This document shows, piece by piece, positions 17,292 to 25,757 of a stretch of DNA of 64,000 bases (positions are counted from its first letter, which is position 1; every line of letters begins with the position of its first letter). A program made the position numbers and the translations under genes. Source of the stretch: Candidatus Borrarchaeum yapensis (GTDB taxonomy: Archaea > Asgardarchaeota > Sifarchaeia > Borrarchaeales > Borrarchaeaceae). The notes beneath the pieces are model-generated. The model worked only from the letters and a program-made list of their open reading frames with translations. It was not told where the DNA came from and searched no databases. The stretch spans positions 1 to 64,000 of the forward strand of contig JAEOSF010000017.1 of assembly GCA_016840515.1 (NCBI GenBank). Reading direction: 5' to 3'.

Positions 17292-18158
17292 CTATGTAAG
17301 GGCATCTGCAATGAGTGATGCAACTGAAATTTTACTTACTTCATTTAGAATGGTGTCTGTTCCTATAATTTCTTCAACTTGTGCTTGCATGATACGCGTT
17401 CGTGCATTTTGGATAAGTAAAGCATGTGTTGCCCCTACAAAAACCCTTCGCGCTCCTTGTGACTTTAGCATTTTCGTAGCATTTACAATTGTACCACCTG
17501 TTGAAATAATATCATCTACTATAACCGTATCACGCCCTTTAACATTAAGTTTTACTTCTTCTGTTTCAATTTCTCCAGTAATAAGATCTCTTTTTTTGAA
17601 GCAGCTACTAACATCTGCACGAAGCGTTTCTGCAACTTCTTTTGCCAAAAATTCTGCTCCTTGATCAGGAGATACAACATATGGGTCTTTCAAATCATAC
17701 TTTTTTAGATACGTTCCAATAGCATTCATAGCGCTTAGATTGATTATTGGCATTTTGAACTCACTCAATACTGCCTCTTCGTGAATGTTAATCGTATAAA
17801 GTTCGTCCACACCAATATTTTCAATCAAACGGATAATTGTCTTTATACTTATTGCCTCTCCAGGTCTGAACCTTTTATCTTGTCGTGCATAAGCAAGATA
17901 AGGAACGATCGCAGTTATTTTAGATGCATCTAATTCCTTTACTGTATCTAGAAGCAAAAAAAGTTCAATAAGATGCGGATCAGTAGGAAATGTCGATTGT
18001 ACAACCGCTACATGCTCATCCTGAATATCTCCATCGATTCTTATGTATGCTTCCCCATCTGGAAACCGCTTAAAGTCCAAAGGCACTACTTTTGCTTTTA
18101 GCAACTTTCCAATTTTAAATCCTAAAATCTGTGACGCAGGACCAGGTATTATAATCAT
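17292..18158 (-). CDS. prs: Ribose-phosphate pyrophosphokinase (PRPP synthetase)
   Basis: This enzyme makes PRPP from ribose 5-phosphate and ATP for nucleotide, NAD and aromatic amino acid synthesis. The 288-residue length is typical of the shorter archaeal class. Motifs: FPDGEAYIRI (about 33), YLAYARQDKRF (about 88-98), NIHEEAVL (about 123) where the usual D/H pair is replaced by HEE, and the PRPP loop TVIVDDIISTGGTI (about 213-226). It heads the minus-strand unit leading into the G10 methylase and rnz. Confidence 0.93.
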   Translation of the reverse strand: MIIIPGPASQILGFKIGKLLKAKVVPLDFKRFPDGEAYIRIDGDIQDEHVAVVQSTFPTDPHLIELFLLLDTVKELDASKITAIVPYLAYARQDKRFRPGEAISIKTIIRLIENIGVDELYTINIHEEAVLSEFKMPIINLSAMNAIGTYLKKYDLKDPYVVSPDQGAEFLAKEVAETLRADVSSCFKKRDLITGEIETEEVKLNVKGRDTVIVDDIISTGGTIVNATKMLKSQGARRVFVGATHALLIQNARTRIMQAQVEEIIGTDTILNEVSKISVASLIADALT

Positions 18159-18355
18159 ATTGAACCCTCATTAGTTGATCATTTTGTTATTGATGAATTT
18201 TAACTCTCTCCAAAAAGAATTCCGTCTAAAATCGTTGTCATTCTATCTTTATTCTTTCTGATTTTTTAATTAGATTTATCACATAACAACTAGGTTTAAA
18301 ACAAAACTCTGAAGCTAAAGGGAGTATAAATCAAATGGACTATTGTAGCTTATAA

Positions 18356-18375
18356 AAGGGCAGTAACACGCCCTT
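18356..18375 (-). terminator. Hairpin terminator candidate after the TRAP-beta-like gene
   Basis: AAGGGC and GCCCTT (6 bp each, 8-nt loop) form a hairpin 46 nt past the stop of the minus-strand gene at 18421. On that strand it is followed by TTTTATA. It could also shield the prs promoter region. Confidence 0.45.
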
Positions 18376-18420
18376 CATTTCTTTAAGGGATTAGTATTTC
18401 TCTTTAGTGATAGGTTTCTG

Positions 18421-18984
18421 TCAACTTTTTTTTCGGGCGATAATGACTACTCCAATGATTAAACCAATTACAGGCAAAATATAAACTCCTAAAAATATTG
18501 CTGATGGATTTTCAATTGACCCCTGAGGAGGAATCCATAATTTCGTTTCAATGCTAATTTCAACTGTATTTGAACGCACAGTAAAACTTTCTCCGGTTAA
18601 TTCGAAATTGATTTCAGCAGCTTCTAGAGTATGATTGCCTGAACGCCGTGCTTCAAGGATGTAAGTGTGGTTAATGCTTTCAAATGCATCAATACTAGAC
18701 CAAAAATCAATTAAGGAGCCCGAAACTACAAGAAATGCGTCTGGAACGGTATCAATTAACTCAACGTTTTGTATTGGTAATGAGTTTTCATTGTTTATAG
18801 TGACCGTTACATTTAATCTGTCGCCTGTACCTATGAGTTCTTCACTAACAGTTTTCTCAACATTAACTCCATTATTTTGTTGATATTGGAGTGCGGTGGT
18901 TGTATTTACAGAAAGAATTGCCCCACATAGCAACACAACAGTCAACAGTGCTAACTTTTTAGGATTAATAATTTTTCTCACCAT
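18421..18984 (-). CDS. TRAP-beta-like membrane protein (SSR2-like), signal peptide and C-terminal anchor
   Basis: A 187-residue secreted and anchored protein. Residues about 8-33 form a signal peptide (KKLALLTVVLLCGAILSV). A beta-sandwich domain (about 38-145) resembles DUF11-type repeats and follows the pattern of the eukaryotic translocon-associated protein beta subunit: a GDRLNVTVTINNENS strand, NVELIDTVPDAFLVVSGSL, then INHTYILEARRSGNHTLEAA. The TRAP-beta counterparts I recall are DVELSDDSF...IVSGML and VSHTVVLRPLKAGYFNF. A membrane span (about 162-183) and a short basic tail ARKKS end the protein. TRAP assists the Sec translocon in eukaryotes. A plain surface protein of the DUF11 family is the alternative. 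Confidence 0.6.
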   Translation of the reverse strand: MVRKIINPKKLALLTVVLLCGAILSVNTTTALQYQQNNGVNVEKTVSEELIGTGDRLNVTVTINNENSLPIQNVELIDTVPDAFLVVSGSLIDFWSSIDAFESINHTYILEARRSGNHTLEAAEINFELTGESFTVRSNTVEISIETKLWIPPQGSIENPSAIFLGVYILPVIGLIIGVVIIARKKS

Positions 18985-19291
18985 TTGTGAAATTCATTGT
19001 TTATTTTTATCCTCACGACTTAAATGGTGGTACTATATTGGAAGGGACTGAAAATCTATCCCTATTTAACTTTATCGGCGAGGGGACCTCGTTTTCTAAA
19101 ACAACTAAATTATGAATTTATCATACATTTTTTGTTATGGACTGATGGACATGATTGTAAATAGATTAGCAAGTTAGGAAAAAGTAGCGAGGTTTTTATA
19201 TCTACTTGTTCTTTGCAAGTGAAGAATTTGAAACTGAATACCTTCCCAAAGTATTGTTAAAAAACCTAAATAAAATTAAGAAGGAAAGAAC
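18985..19291. other. Intergenic region with promoter for the pilin-like gene
   Basis: A 307-bp gap between divergent genes. It contains a small hairpin CGAGG-GGA-CCTCG at about 19078-19092 followed by TTTT on the plus strand, and a TATA-like TTTTTATATC near 19193-19202, about 90 bp before the pilin-like gene. No further gene was seen. Confidence 0.4.
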
Positions 19292-19477
19292 ATGATAGAA
19301 AAGTTTCTTAGAAACAAAAAAGGCTCGCCTTTGATTGAAGAGGTTATGCTAATTGGGATGGCAATTCTTATGTTTGCATTGGTAATTAGTTTGATATTTG
19401 ACATCTTTAATTGGACTGGAGCATCAACATCGGAACTATACCAAGAATTGGCCAATCTTTGGAGCGAATTTCGTTGA
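19292..19477 (+). CDS. Small type IV pilin-like membrane protein
   Basis: A 61-residue protein starting MIEKFLRNKKGSPLIEEVML. A basic N-terminus (RNKKGS) precedes a hydrophobic helix (VMLIGMAILMFALVISLIF, about 19-37), and Glu at positions 16-17 lies near the start of the helix. The arrangement KKG-S-PLIEE resembles a class III (prepilin/archaellin) signal, cleaved after Gly. The remaining 25 residues are short for a pilin, so it might be a minor subunit. AAGGAAAG lies upstream of the ATG. No pilin assembly genes lie nearby. Confidence 0.55.
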   Translation: MIEKFLRNKKGSPLIEEVMLIGMAILMFALVISLIFDIFNWTGASTSELYQELANLWSEFR

Positions 19478-19670
19478 TGAAATAAATCAAGTATTTAAAC
19501 ATTTTAGAACCTTAGATCATTTATTGTGATATATTGAGATCAATTTGCTATCAATAAGGTTTTTTCTCCTCCATAGAACACTAGGAGAACCATTGTACTT
19601 TTTATAATATTTTTCAACACTTAGATACATGTTGAAGATAAAAGATATTTATTTAATTAATGTTATTTAC

Positions 19671-19993
19671 GCACATGGGGCGACCCGATTGAACCAGAAG
19701 AAAAAAAGTAGGGGCTAATAAGGAATGATCCACACGGAAAAATTCAGAATCTATCCCAAAACGCTACAGGAACGTAAACTCCATGAAATTTTCACTATCT
19801 ATAATCGAGTGAAACGCATCGGCTATAATCTGTTGTTTCGTGGCGAGGACTACACTTGAACTCGGTGACGAACGCACAGCCCGATAACCTTAAGGCTGGT
19901 CTTCCTATTGGAAAGATTGAAGATTATTATAAAGTATGGAATAGTATTTATAATCCCGAAATTTTATAAATAATTATAAGGTTTAGCACATGG
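19671..19993 (+). mobile_element. Internally deleted, non-autonomous derivative of the TnpB-related element at 41-43 kb
   Basis: ATG 19725 begins a frame (MIHTEKFRIYP...HEIFTIYNRVKRIGYNLL) nearly identical to the first 45 residues of the transposon protein at 41154-42680. At about 19855 it jumps to a frame (SVTNAQPDNLKAGLP...) matching that protein's last ~35 residues, ending at 19969. About 430 codons are missing. The sequence after the stop (TTTTATAAATAATTATAAGG) matches the same place in the full element (TTTTATAAATGATTGTAAGG). GCACATGG occurs on both sides (19671-19678 and 19986-19993), perhaps a target duplication. Confidence 0.85.
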
Positions 19994-20003
19994 AGGATTA
20001 TAC

Positions 20004-20159
20004 GTGGCTCAGGTGTACATAGATGCATTAACGAAATGGAAGGCTATGATAAAATTACTAGAAGGAGAGAGTGATGCTTCCCGAGATAGGGGACTCATAG
20101 CCGCAATATTAGTTATGACGGCAGAATTCATAAAATATAGAAAAGGTAGTAACGAGTAG
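20004..20159 (+). CDS. 51-residue small protein immediately next to the transposon derivative
   Basis: A microgene from GTG 20004 with GGAGG at 19992-19996, 7 nt upstream. The product starts MAQVYIDALTKWKAMIKLLE and continues as an amphipathic helical protein (SDASRDRGLIAAILVMTAEF, then IKYRKGSNE). It has no membrane span or Cys. The ribosome binding site overlaps the direct repeat that marks the end of the transposon derivative, so its promoter may now be inside or at the edge of the element. No family recognised. Confidence 0.6.
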   Translation: MAQVYIDALTKWKAMIKLLEGESDASRDRGLIAAILVMTAEFIKYRKGSNE

Positions 20160-20322
20160 GAAATGAATATATTCTTAAGGAAGGACGCAACTAACCGCCT
20201 TTCCATTTTCTGTCAAAGACCCCTATGAATCTTGTTAGTAGAACTCTTCTCCTAATTGAAATAATATACTTGGAACAATTCTTATTTCAATTAAATAGGA
20301 ATAACGTTCTAACTAACTAGAA

Positions 20323-20913
20323 TTAATTTTTTTGAATCCACTTAAGGTATTTCTCGATATAGTTCTCTTCGATATTCGTTAGCAACAGTTCTTTTTTAAT
20401 AATATCTAATGGCTTATTTTCATCTTTTAATGACTTATAGAGTTTTGTGATAGTTTCTCTACGTTCCCAAGGAAAAATTATCCACTTATCTGTTTCAAGG
20501 ATCCAGTAATCTGGGTTGCATTTACTCCAAGGTTTCCTATAGAGGGATGCTACACGTACGTCTGATGCACCAGATTCTTTTATATGGTCAATGGCTACCA
20601 ATAGGCTCTCACCAGTATCGGCTACGTCATCACATAATAGTACCTTTTTATTTTCAACTGATACAGAGATGGGTTGAACAATTCTTGGTTTTTCTTTAGT
20701 TTGATTAATATCAGCATAGAATTCAATCTTCATATTCGCCGTTAGATTATTTTCTGAAAAATCGGAAAGTAATCGTGCAAGAACCCAACCTCCTCTTGCC
20801 ACCCCTACAATAATATCAGGAAAGAACTCATCTTGTAATAATTTGTCATATAATTCGATAGTTATATCATATATTTCGTCCCATGAAGGTGTAACGAACT
20901 CCACCAACTGCAT
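20323..20913 (-). CDS. Phosphoribosyltransferase (purine type, COG2236-like)
   Basis: A 196-residue type I phosphoribosyltransferase. The PRPP-binding loop is VLLCDDVADTGESL (about 91-104). An N-terminal substrate-side segment DIIVGVARGGWVLAR (about 34-48) and the hood-like FPWERRETI near residue 150 match archaeal hypoxanthine/guanine-type enzymes. It probably salvages a purine base using PRPP made by the prs gene at 17292. It is divergent from the cgi121 gene at 21000. The exact base cannot be read from sequence. Confidence 0.8.
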   Translation of the reverse strand: MQLVEFVTPSWDEIYDITIELYDKLLQDEFFPDIIVGVARGGWVLARLLSDFSENNLTANMKIEFYADINQTKEKPRIVQPISVSVENKKVLLCDDVADTGESLLVAIDHIKESGASDVRVASLYRKPWSKCNPDYWILETDKWIIFPWERRETITKLYKSLKDENKPLDIIKKELLLTNIEENYIEKYLKWIQKN

Positions 20914-20999
20914 TCCTCCAGAATTCCTAATGTATCTTCTGATGTAACTCTTTTAATTCGGGCATACTAAGTGTTTTCAAATTAATAGTGTGGTCTCAA

Positions 21000-21599
21000 A
21001 TGAATTCTAAAAATGTCTTGATCAAGTCTCTAGAGGTTAACTATTTACATTTTAAATTTGTTGGAGTGACTGGTTTTCGAAATATAAAGCCTTTCAATAT
21101 AGACAAATTATTAGGAAAGATAACAAGGCTGAGGAATGAAAAAAATGTCACAATCCAACTTTTTGATAGTGATTTGATTGCCACATGGGAACATCTATTT
21201 TTTGCAGCTCTCCACGGAGTCCAAGCATTCTTGTATTCTCGTAATATCTCAAAATCGTTAGCAATTGAATCTCTAATATATGCATCCGGACAAAGACAGA
21301 TAAAACTTGCAGTAAAAGTTCTAGGACTTAAGCCAAAAACTAAGAATTGTGCTTTATTACTAATAGGAACGTCGCCAGATGAAATAGAATCTGTTGCAGA
21401 GGAGGTTTTTAGAGATTTAGGTGGTAGATTAGACTTGAGTGTTTTGGACATTGATGAATTAAAGTTCAATAGAATAAAGACGACATTCGATATATCAGAT
21501 ATCGAAATTGAAACACTCATTTCAAACAATACATGGGAAGATCAAAAGAATGCTTTAGTAAAACTTATACTCGAACGACTTGCATTCCTTCATTTCTAA
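21000..21599 (+). CDS. cgi121: KEOPS complex subunit Cgi121-like
   Basis: KEOPS makes the t6A37 modification of tRNAs; Cgi121 binds the tRNA 3' end and the Bud32 subunit. The 199-residue protein shows the family pattern HLFFAALHGVQAFLYSRNISKSLAIESLIYASGQRQ, spread over residues about 65-100, followed by the A-V-K-V-L-G-L segment. ATG 21000 is used; a GTG at 20988 is in frame but no better supported. Other KEOPS genes are not in the window. The family is present in eukaryotes and archaea. Confidence 0.8.
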   Translation: MNSKNVLIKSLEVNYLHFKFVGVTGFRNIKPFNIDKLLGKITRLRNEKNVTIQLFDSDLIATWEHLFFAALHGVQAFLYSRNISKSLAIESLIYASGQRQIKLAVKVLGLKPKTKNCALLLIGTSPDEIESVAEEVFRDLGGRLDLSVLDIDELKFNRIKTTFDISDIEIETLISNNTWEDQKNALVKLILERLAFLHF

Positions 21600-21682
21600 T
21601 TTACAAATCCAAACAGTCCCCATTTAGGGGAAGTAAGATTACGGAAAAAAAGAAAAAAAGGTCAAAGAAACTTCAAATTTAG

Positions 21683-21982
21683 TTATTTTCCAATGATTAT
21701 TTCCATTGCACTTACGTTCGTTGCGCCTTCAGGTGTTTTTATTTGTTCTGTGCTAATCCTTATCTCTTTGACGCCCACTTCTGGCATGAAACGTTTTCTT
21801 AAGATTTCAGCTACATCAACAGCTCTGCTAATTGCACGTCCTCTAGCCTTTATGGTAATATCGCATACGCGTCATACTCATTAGAGTTAAGACTCTGCGC
21901 CTTGGTTTAGCTGAGTAACACATGCAAGAACATAGTTCATCACTGGTTTATGACCTACGAACACAGTGTTTTCATCTGCCAT
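21683..21982 (-). CDS. alba: Alba chromatin protein gene interrupted by a predicted 30-nt intron
   Basis: Alba binds DNA and RNA. Starting at ATG 21982 (GAGGTG upstream) the frame reads [20 protein letters not shown]...LNQGA, then meets three stops (TAA, TAA, TGA) within 30 nt, then resumes in the same frame as [20 protein letters not shown]...SAMEIIIGK. With the 30 nt removed the product is 89 residues, exactly Alba-sized, with the conserved HKPVMNYV and [12 protein letters not shown] motifs intact. The stops would give only about 31 residues if not removed. Either the gene is spliced (see the intron entry) or it is a very young pseudogene. No second alba copy is in the window. Confidence 0.85.
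21865..21894 (-). other. Predicted bulge-helix-bulge intron in alba
   Basis: On the minus strand the 30-nt segment starts AGTCTTAACT and ends CGCGTAT. The local fold gives a central helix GCGC/GCGT (exon 1 with intron 3' part), 3-nt bulges AGA and ATG, and an inner GTC/GAC stem capped by ACTC-TAAT-GAGT. Cutting after the second base of each bulge, as the archaeal splicing endonuclease does, removes exactly 30 nt and restores the frame as Ala-Gly-Asp-Ile. The outer helix is weak (one G-C pair), so this is a relaxed motif. Confidence 0.55.
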
Positions 21983-22237
21983 ACTTACACCTCTTGAATT
22001 GGTTTCTGTCATATCTGATACCTAAGCTCGAAAGGCTCTATAGATAAGAAATTCGGATGGTTATAGATATCCTTCATTTAAATGCTTTATCTATAGTCAA
22101 GGATTCCAGATTCTTATATTATCTTCGCTGATTGGACATTTCAGAAAAAAAAAACTTCTAATATCTCAGCTTTCAACTATTCAATAAAGTTATTGAATGA
22201 AGATTGTAGCTTTTGACTATTTCATTTATATCACTCT

Positions 22238-24571
22238 TCAAGAATGCTCACTTTTTTGAAGTTTTGTTGCACCAGCAATTGCTTGTCCGATAGATATACC
22301 TGCATCACCTGGAGGAATACGTTTATGTTGTATAAATTTAATATTGCCTTGAATGACGTTCTCTTTGATAGTTCTTACAATAAAATCGTTATAGGCAACT
22401 CCTCCGCTAACGCCAATTACATCAATTCCTTTCTCCTTTGCAATCTCAACTGCGATGTCAGATAAACCTTTGGCGATAACATATTGTGCAGTACTGGCTA
22501 TGTTTTCTATTGATGTCCCTGTCTCTTTTAGTTTTACTAGATTTAAAAGGATTTTTGATGTATCTAAGAGGATTCGACCCTTCTTATATTGAATATAGTC
22601 TTCTATAGGTAGTTTTAATGGTGTCCCTTCCCGTGCAATGGCTTCTAATCTAATTGCAGGTTCCCCCTCATAAGTTCGAAATTGACAAATATTTAAAAGC
22701 GCAGAAACTGCGTCAAGAAAACGCCCTGTGCTAGTAGTCATAGGTGTATTGATATTTTTTCCCAACTGTTTCAACATCACATCTATTTCTCGATCTCCAT
22801 GCTTAAATCCTTGATTGCAATAAGTTCTCAGAAGATTTCGAACTCCGTCTTTACCAATTTCACTATACAAAGAACTTCCTAGCATTCTACATGGATAGTA
22901 CGTGGATATATCCCCTCCCGGCATTGGTTGCGGTTTTAGACTTCCAAGTCTTGTAAATGACTTTAGATCACCTTCAAGAATTTCTCCTCCCCAAGCTTGT
23001 TCATCAAAGGCTCCATAACCAAAGCCATCAATTGCAATAAGAATTATAGGCTCAGATATTTTCATATCTACCATAAGTGCCTTAAGATGGGCATCGTGAT
23101 GCTGAACAGTAATTAATTCACAATTAAATTCAGATGATAGTTCTTTTGCATATCTAGTTGTTAGAAAATTAGGATGCAGATCACAACATACGACATCTAT
23201 ATTCTCTGGATTAAGCAGATTTAAAAAGTGATTAATCGTCTTTCTTAAAGCGTCTAGTGTTGCTAGATTGTCTACATCTCCTATATGCTGTGACATGAAT
23301 GCTTTATCGGATTTAATAATTGTTGCTGTAACATCCGTTTCAGGTCCTACACCAATAGCGTTTATGCCCTGAAAGGGGAGAGAGATATATTCCGGGACAT
23401 ATCCTCTGCTTCTTCTAAGAAATGTTTCATTCTTTGCAACAATTTTTACAACAGAATCATCGTTTCTTTGAAAGATTTGTCTATTATGAAGTAAAAAGTA
23501 GTCAACAATATTCCCTAATTTACTAACGGCTTTTTCATTTTGAATGAACATCGGTTCGCTAGGCTGATTTGCACTGGTCATAACGAGGGCCAATTCATCT
23601 AAATGTTTGAAGAGTAAATAATGAATCCCTGAATAAGGTAGCATTACACCAATTGTATCAAGACCTGGAGCTATTTCTTCAGGTAAAACAGAAGGAGTTC
23701 TTTTCTTAAGCACTACTATTGGCCTCTGAAAAGATAAAAGCAATTTCTTTTCTAGAGGTGTTGGGATAGTAAATTTCTCAAGGGCATTCAGATTGGGACT
23801 CATTACGGCAAAAGGTTTATTTGATTTTTTTCTACGTGTTCTGAGTTTAATAACAGGTTCAGCTTCGCTTGTTTTAACTACAAGATGAATACCACCAATT
23901 CCTTTGATAGCTAGAACATATCCTTCAGAAATAAGACGCGCAGCAATTTCTATTGAATCTTTAACTTCTATCAAACTACCATTCTTTTCATATAAACTAA
24001 CACGTGGTCCGCAGATTGGGCATGCCATTGTCTGTGCATTTAACCATCTCGTTGTAGGATCCGTGAATTCTTTAGCACAAGTTTTGCAAAGAGGAAACTC
24101 CTTCATTGAAGTTCGTTCTCTATCATAGGGTAAACTCTCAATGACACTAAATCTAGGGCCACAATTCGTACAACTAATCAAAGGATAATTATAGCGATGA
24201 GAGTTTCTGTCAAAAATATCCTTTCGACAGTCATTGCAGATCGCAATATCTGGTGGAAAGACGGCACCTTTTGGTGATCCTTTTTTCTTACTGCTTTTCC
24301 TTATCACAAATGAATCAAAATCACCATTAAAAGGCGCCCATTTTATTTTGAAACTTTCTATTCTCGAAAGTTCAGGTTTTTCTTTTGTTATTTCATCACA
24401 AAAAATATCAATTCTCTCTTTTTCTCCCTCAACAATGATTTCAACTCCTGCGTCACCTAGGTTTAAAACATATCCCTTTAAACTTAGTCTGTGTGCTAAT
24501 CGATAAATAAATGGTCGAAACCCAATTCCCTGCACAACACCAGTAACATGTATTTCTGCTCTTGTCTTCAA
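22238..24571 (-). CDS. hypF: Carbamoyltransferase HypF, NiFe-hydrogenase maturation
   Basis: HypF converts carbamoyl phosphate to the cyanide ligands of NiFe hydrogenases. The 777 residues contain an acylphosphatase domain (VTGVVQGIGFRPFIYRLA, about 9-26), two paired zinc fingers (CNDC, CTNCG, CKTC, CPICG, about 108-185), a YrdC-like domain (IKGIGGIHLVVKT about 218, through about 385) and a Kae1/carbamoyltransferase domain (VQHHDAHLKALM about 491; GVSGGVAYN about 732). TTG 24571 has GAGGAG 6 nt upstream. No hydrogenase structural genes are in the window, but the gene implies the cell has one. Confidence 0.95.
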   Translation of the reverse strand: MKTRAEIHVTGVVQGIGFRPFIYRLAHRLSLKGYVLNLGDAGVEIIVEGEKERIDIFCDEITKEKPELSRIESFKIKWAPFNGDFDSFVIRKSSKKKGSPKGAVFPPDIAICNDCRKDIFDRNSHRYNYPLISCTNCGPRFSVIESLPYDRERTSMKEFPLCKTCAKEFTDPTTRWLNAQTMACPICGPRVSLYEKNGSLIEVKDSIEIAARLISEGYVLAIKGIGGIHLVVKTSEAEPVIKLRTRRKKSNKPFAVMSPNLNALEKFTIPTPLEKKLLLSFQRPIVVLKKRTPSVLPEEIAPGLDTIGVMLPYSGIHYLLFKHLDELALVMTSANQPSEPMFIQNEKAVSKLGNIVDYFLLHNRQIFQRNDDSVVKIVAKNETFLRRSRGYVPEYISLPFQGINAIGVGPETDVTATIIKSDKAFMSQHIGDVDNLATLDALRKTINHFLNLLNPENIDVVCCDLHPNFLTTRYAKELSSEFNCELITVQHHDAHLKALMVDMKISEPIILIAIDGFGYGAFDEQAWGGEILEGDLKSFTRLGSLKPQPMPGGDISTYYPCRMLGSSLYSEIGKDGVRNLLRTYCNQGFKHGDREIDVMLKQLGKNINTPMTTSTGRFLDAVSALLNICQFRTYEGEPAIRLEAIAREGTPLKLPIEDYIQYKKGRILLDTSKILLNLVKLKETGTSIENIASTAQYVIAKGLSDIAVEIAKEKGIDVIGVSGGVAYNDFIVRTIKENVIQGNIKFIQHKRIPPGDAGISIGQAIAGATKLQKSEHS

Positions 24572-24884
24572 TGAATTCTCCTCAATCGCTGACTTTCTTC
24601 GATAATCTTGAAATTCATTATTATTCAGAGAAGTAAATGCCTTTATTGAACTATAACAAAACGGAATTCATAAAGAAATTGATTTTGACATGATTTCAAC
24701 AAATAACAAAAATTTCTTTGAATTAAAAACAGATTAGAATGAAAGCAATTTAAATAATTATTTAATTTCAAGGGATTCCATCTTGAAGAAGAACGGAATA
24801 TTGTTTATTTCTTCATTAAGATGCAATGATTCTTTCATCAGGCGAATAGAAATTTAAATTACATAAACTTGAAGTCTTAAAAGA
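24572..24884. other. A+T-rich intergenic region
   Basis: A 313-bp gap between two minus-strand genes. I found no ORF with a ribosome binding site, no hairpin terminator and no RNA gene here. Confidence 0.4.
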
Positions 24885-25622
24885 TTATGTTGTTTTAATA
24901 GAAAGACGAGAAACTTTTTCAGAGATGTCTCGCATCTCCTCTTTGATTTCTTCTATTCTGCCAGTTTCAATATATGGCTCAGTCATCCAGACAATCCACA
25001 AGTAAGTTGAAAGCACACTTATTGGAGGAAGAGGGGCACTTATATCATTACAGATCGTTTCCTTGACGAGAAGCTCATTTTCATACATCTGAACGATCTC
25101 TCGGGCATGGAAAGACAGCTCATCGATAAGTTTACTTACGTTAAAATGCTCCTCTGTATCAGTAATAAATTCTACAATTAGTTGACAGAATTCCACATAC
25201 TCTTTGAATATTTCTCCATTTATTAGAAGATGTTTTACAGTACTATTATAGATCTTAATAAATTCTTCTCCAATTCTATTGCTTTTTTCTAACATTAACA
25301 ATAAAGATGCCTCGAACTCACCTAATTCTTTTTCTAATTCTTTAAACTCTTTTACTATTGTTTTAAATCTAGGGAGGCTCTTTTTCAATTTGAACATCGC
25401 ATCTTCCATGTTTTTTGCAAGTTTTTGTCCTACTTTTTCACCAATTTTTTCAAAATTCGTTAATTTACCAAGTGATCCCTTCTTTAGGTGCACTAATTTT
25501 GCCGCTATATTTTGTATCTGGCTGATTACTTTCCATGATTGTGATTGGATGTGGTTCCAATGCCTTATCGAATTTTCAAGTGTATTAAGAATTATTGTTG
25601 GAAAGCTGTTTATATCTTCCAT
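24885..25622 (-). CDS. Hypothetical helical/coiled-coil protein
   Basis: A 245-residue protein that is almost entirely alpha-helical by composition, with heptad-like stretches (FKTIVKEFKELEKELGEFEA, about 90-110). There is no signal peptide or membrane span and no Cys cluster. A hydrophobic segment LPPISVLSTYLWIVWM near residue 200 is too polar at its edges for a clear membrane helix. No domain was recognised. It lies between hypF and rtcA on the same strand but about 140-310 bp from each, so it may be a separate unit. Confidence 0.6.
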   Translation of the reverse strand: MEDINSFPTIILNTLENSIRHWNHIQSQSWKVISQIQNIAAKLVHLKKGSLGKLTNFEKIGEKVGQKLAKNMEDAMFKLKKSLPRFKTIVKEFKELEKELGEFEASLLLMLEKSNRIGEEFIKIYNSTVKHLLINGEIFKEYVEFCQLIVEFITDTEEHFNVSKLIDELSFHAREIVQMYENELLVKETICNDISAPLPPISVLSTYLWIVWMTEPYIETGRIEEIKEEMRDISEKVSRLSIKTT

Positions 25623-25757
25623 TCTACCACTACAAAAGATATATGGATGTAATTCCTAAAAAAGATTTTGTTGAGTGTATAGCGTTATATGATATGGTAG
25701 TGTAACGTAATAAATCAAACCGTAAGGATCAGTGATTTTATACAATTCTTCAGGTCT

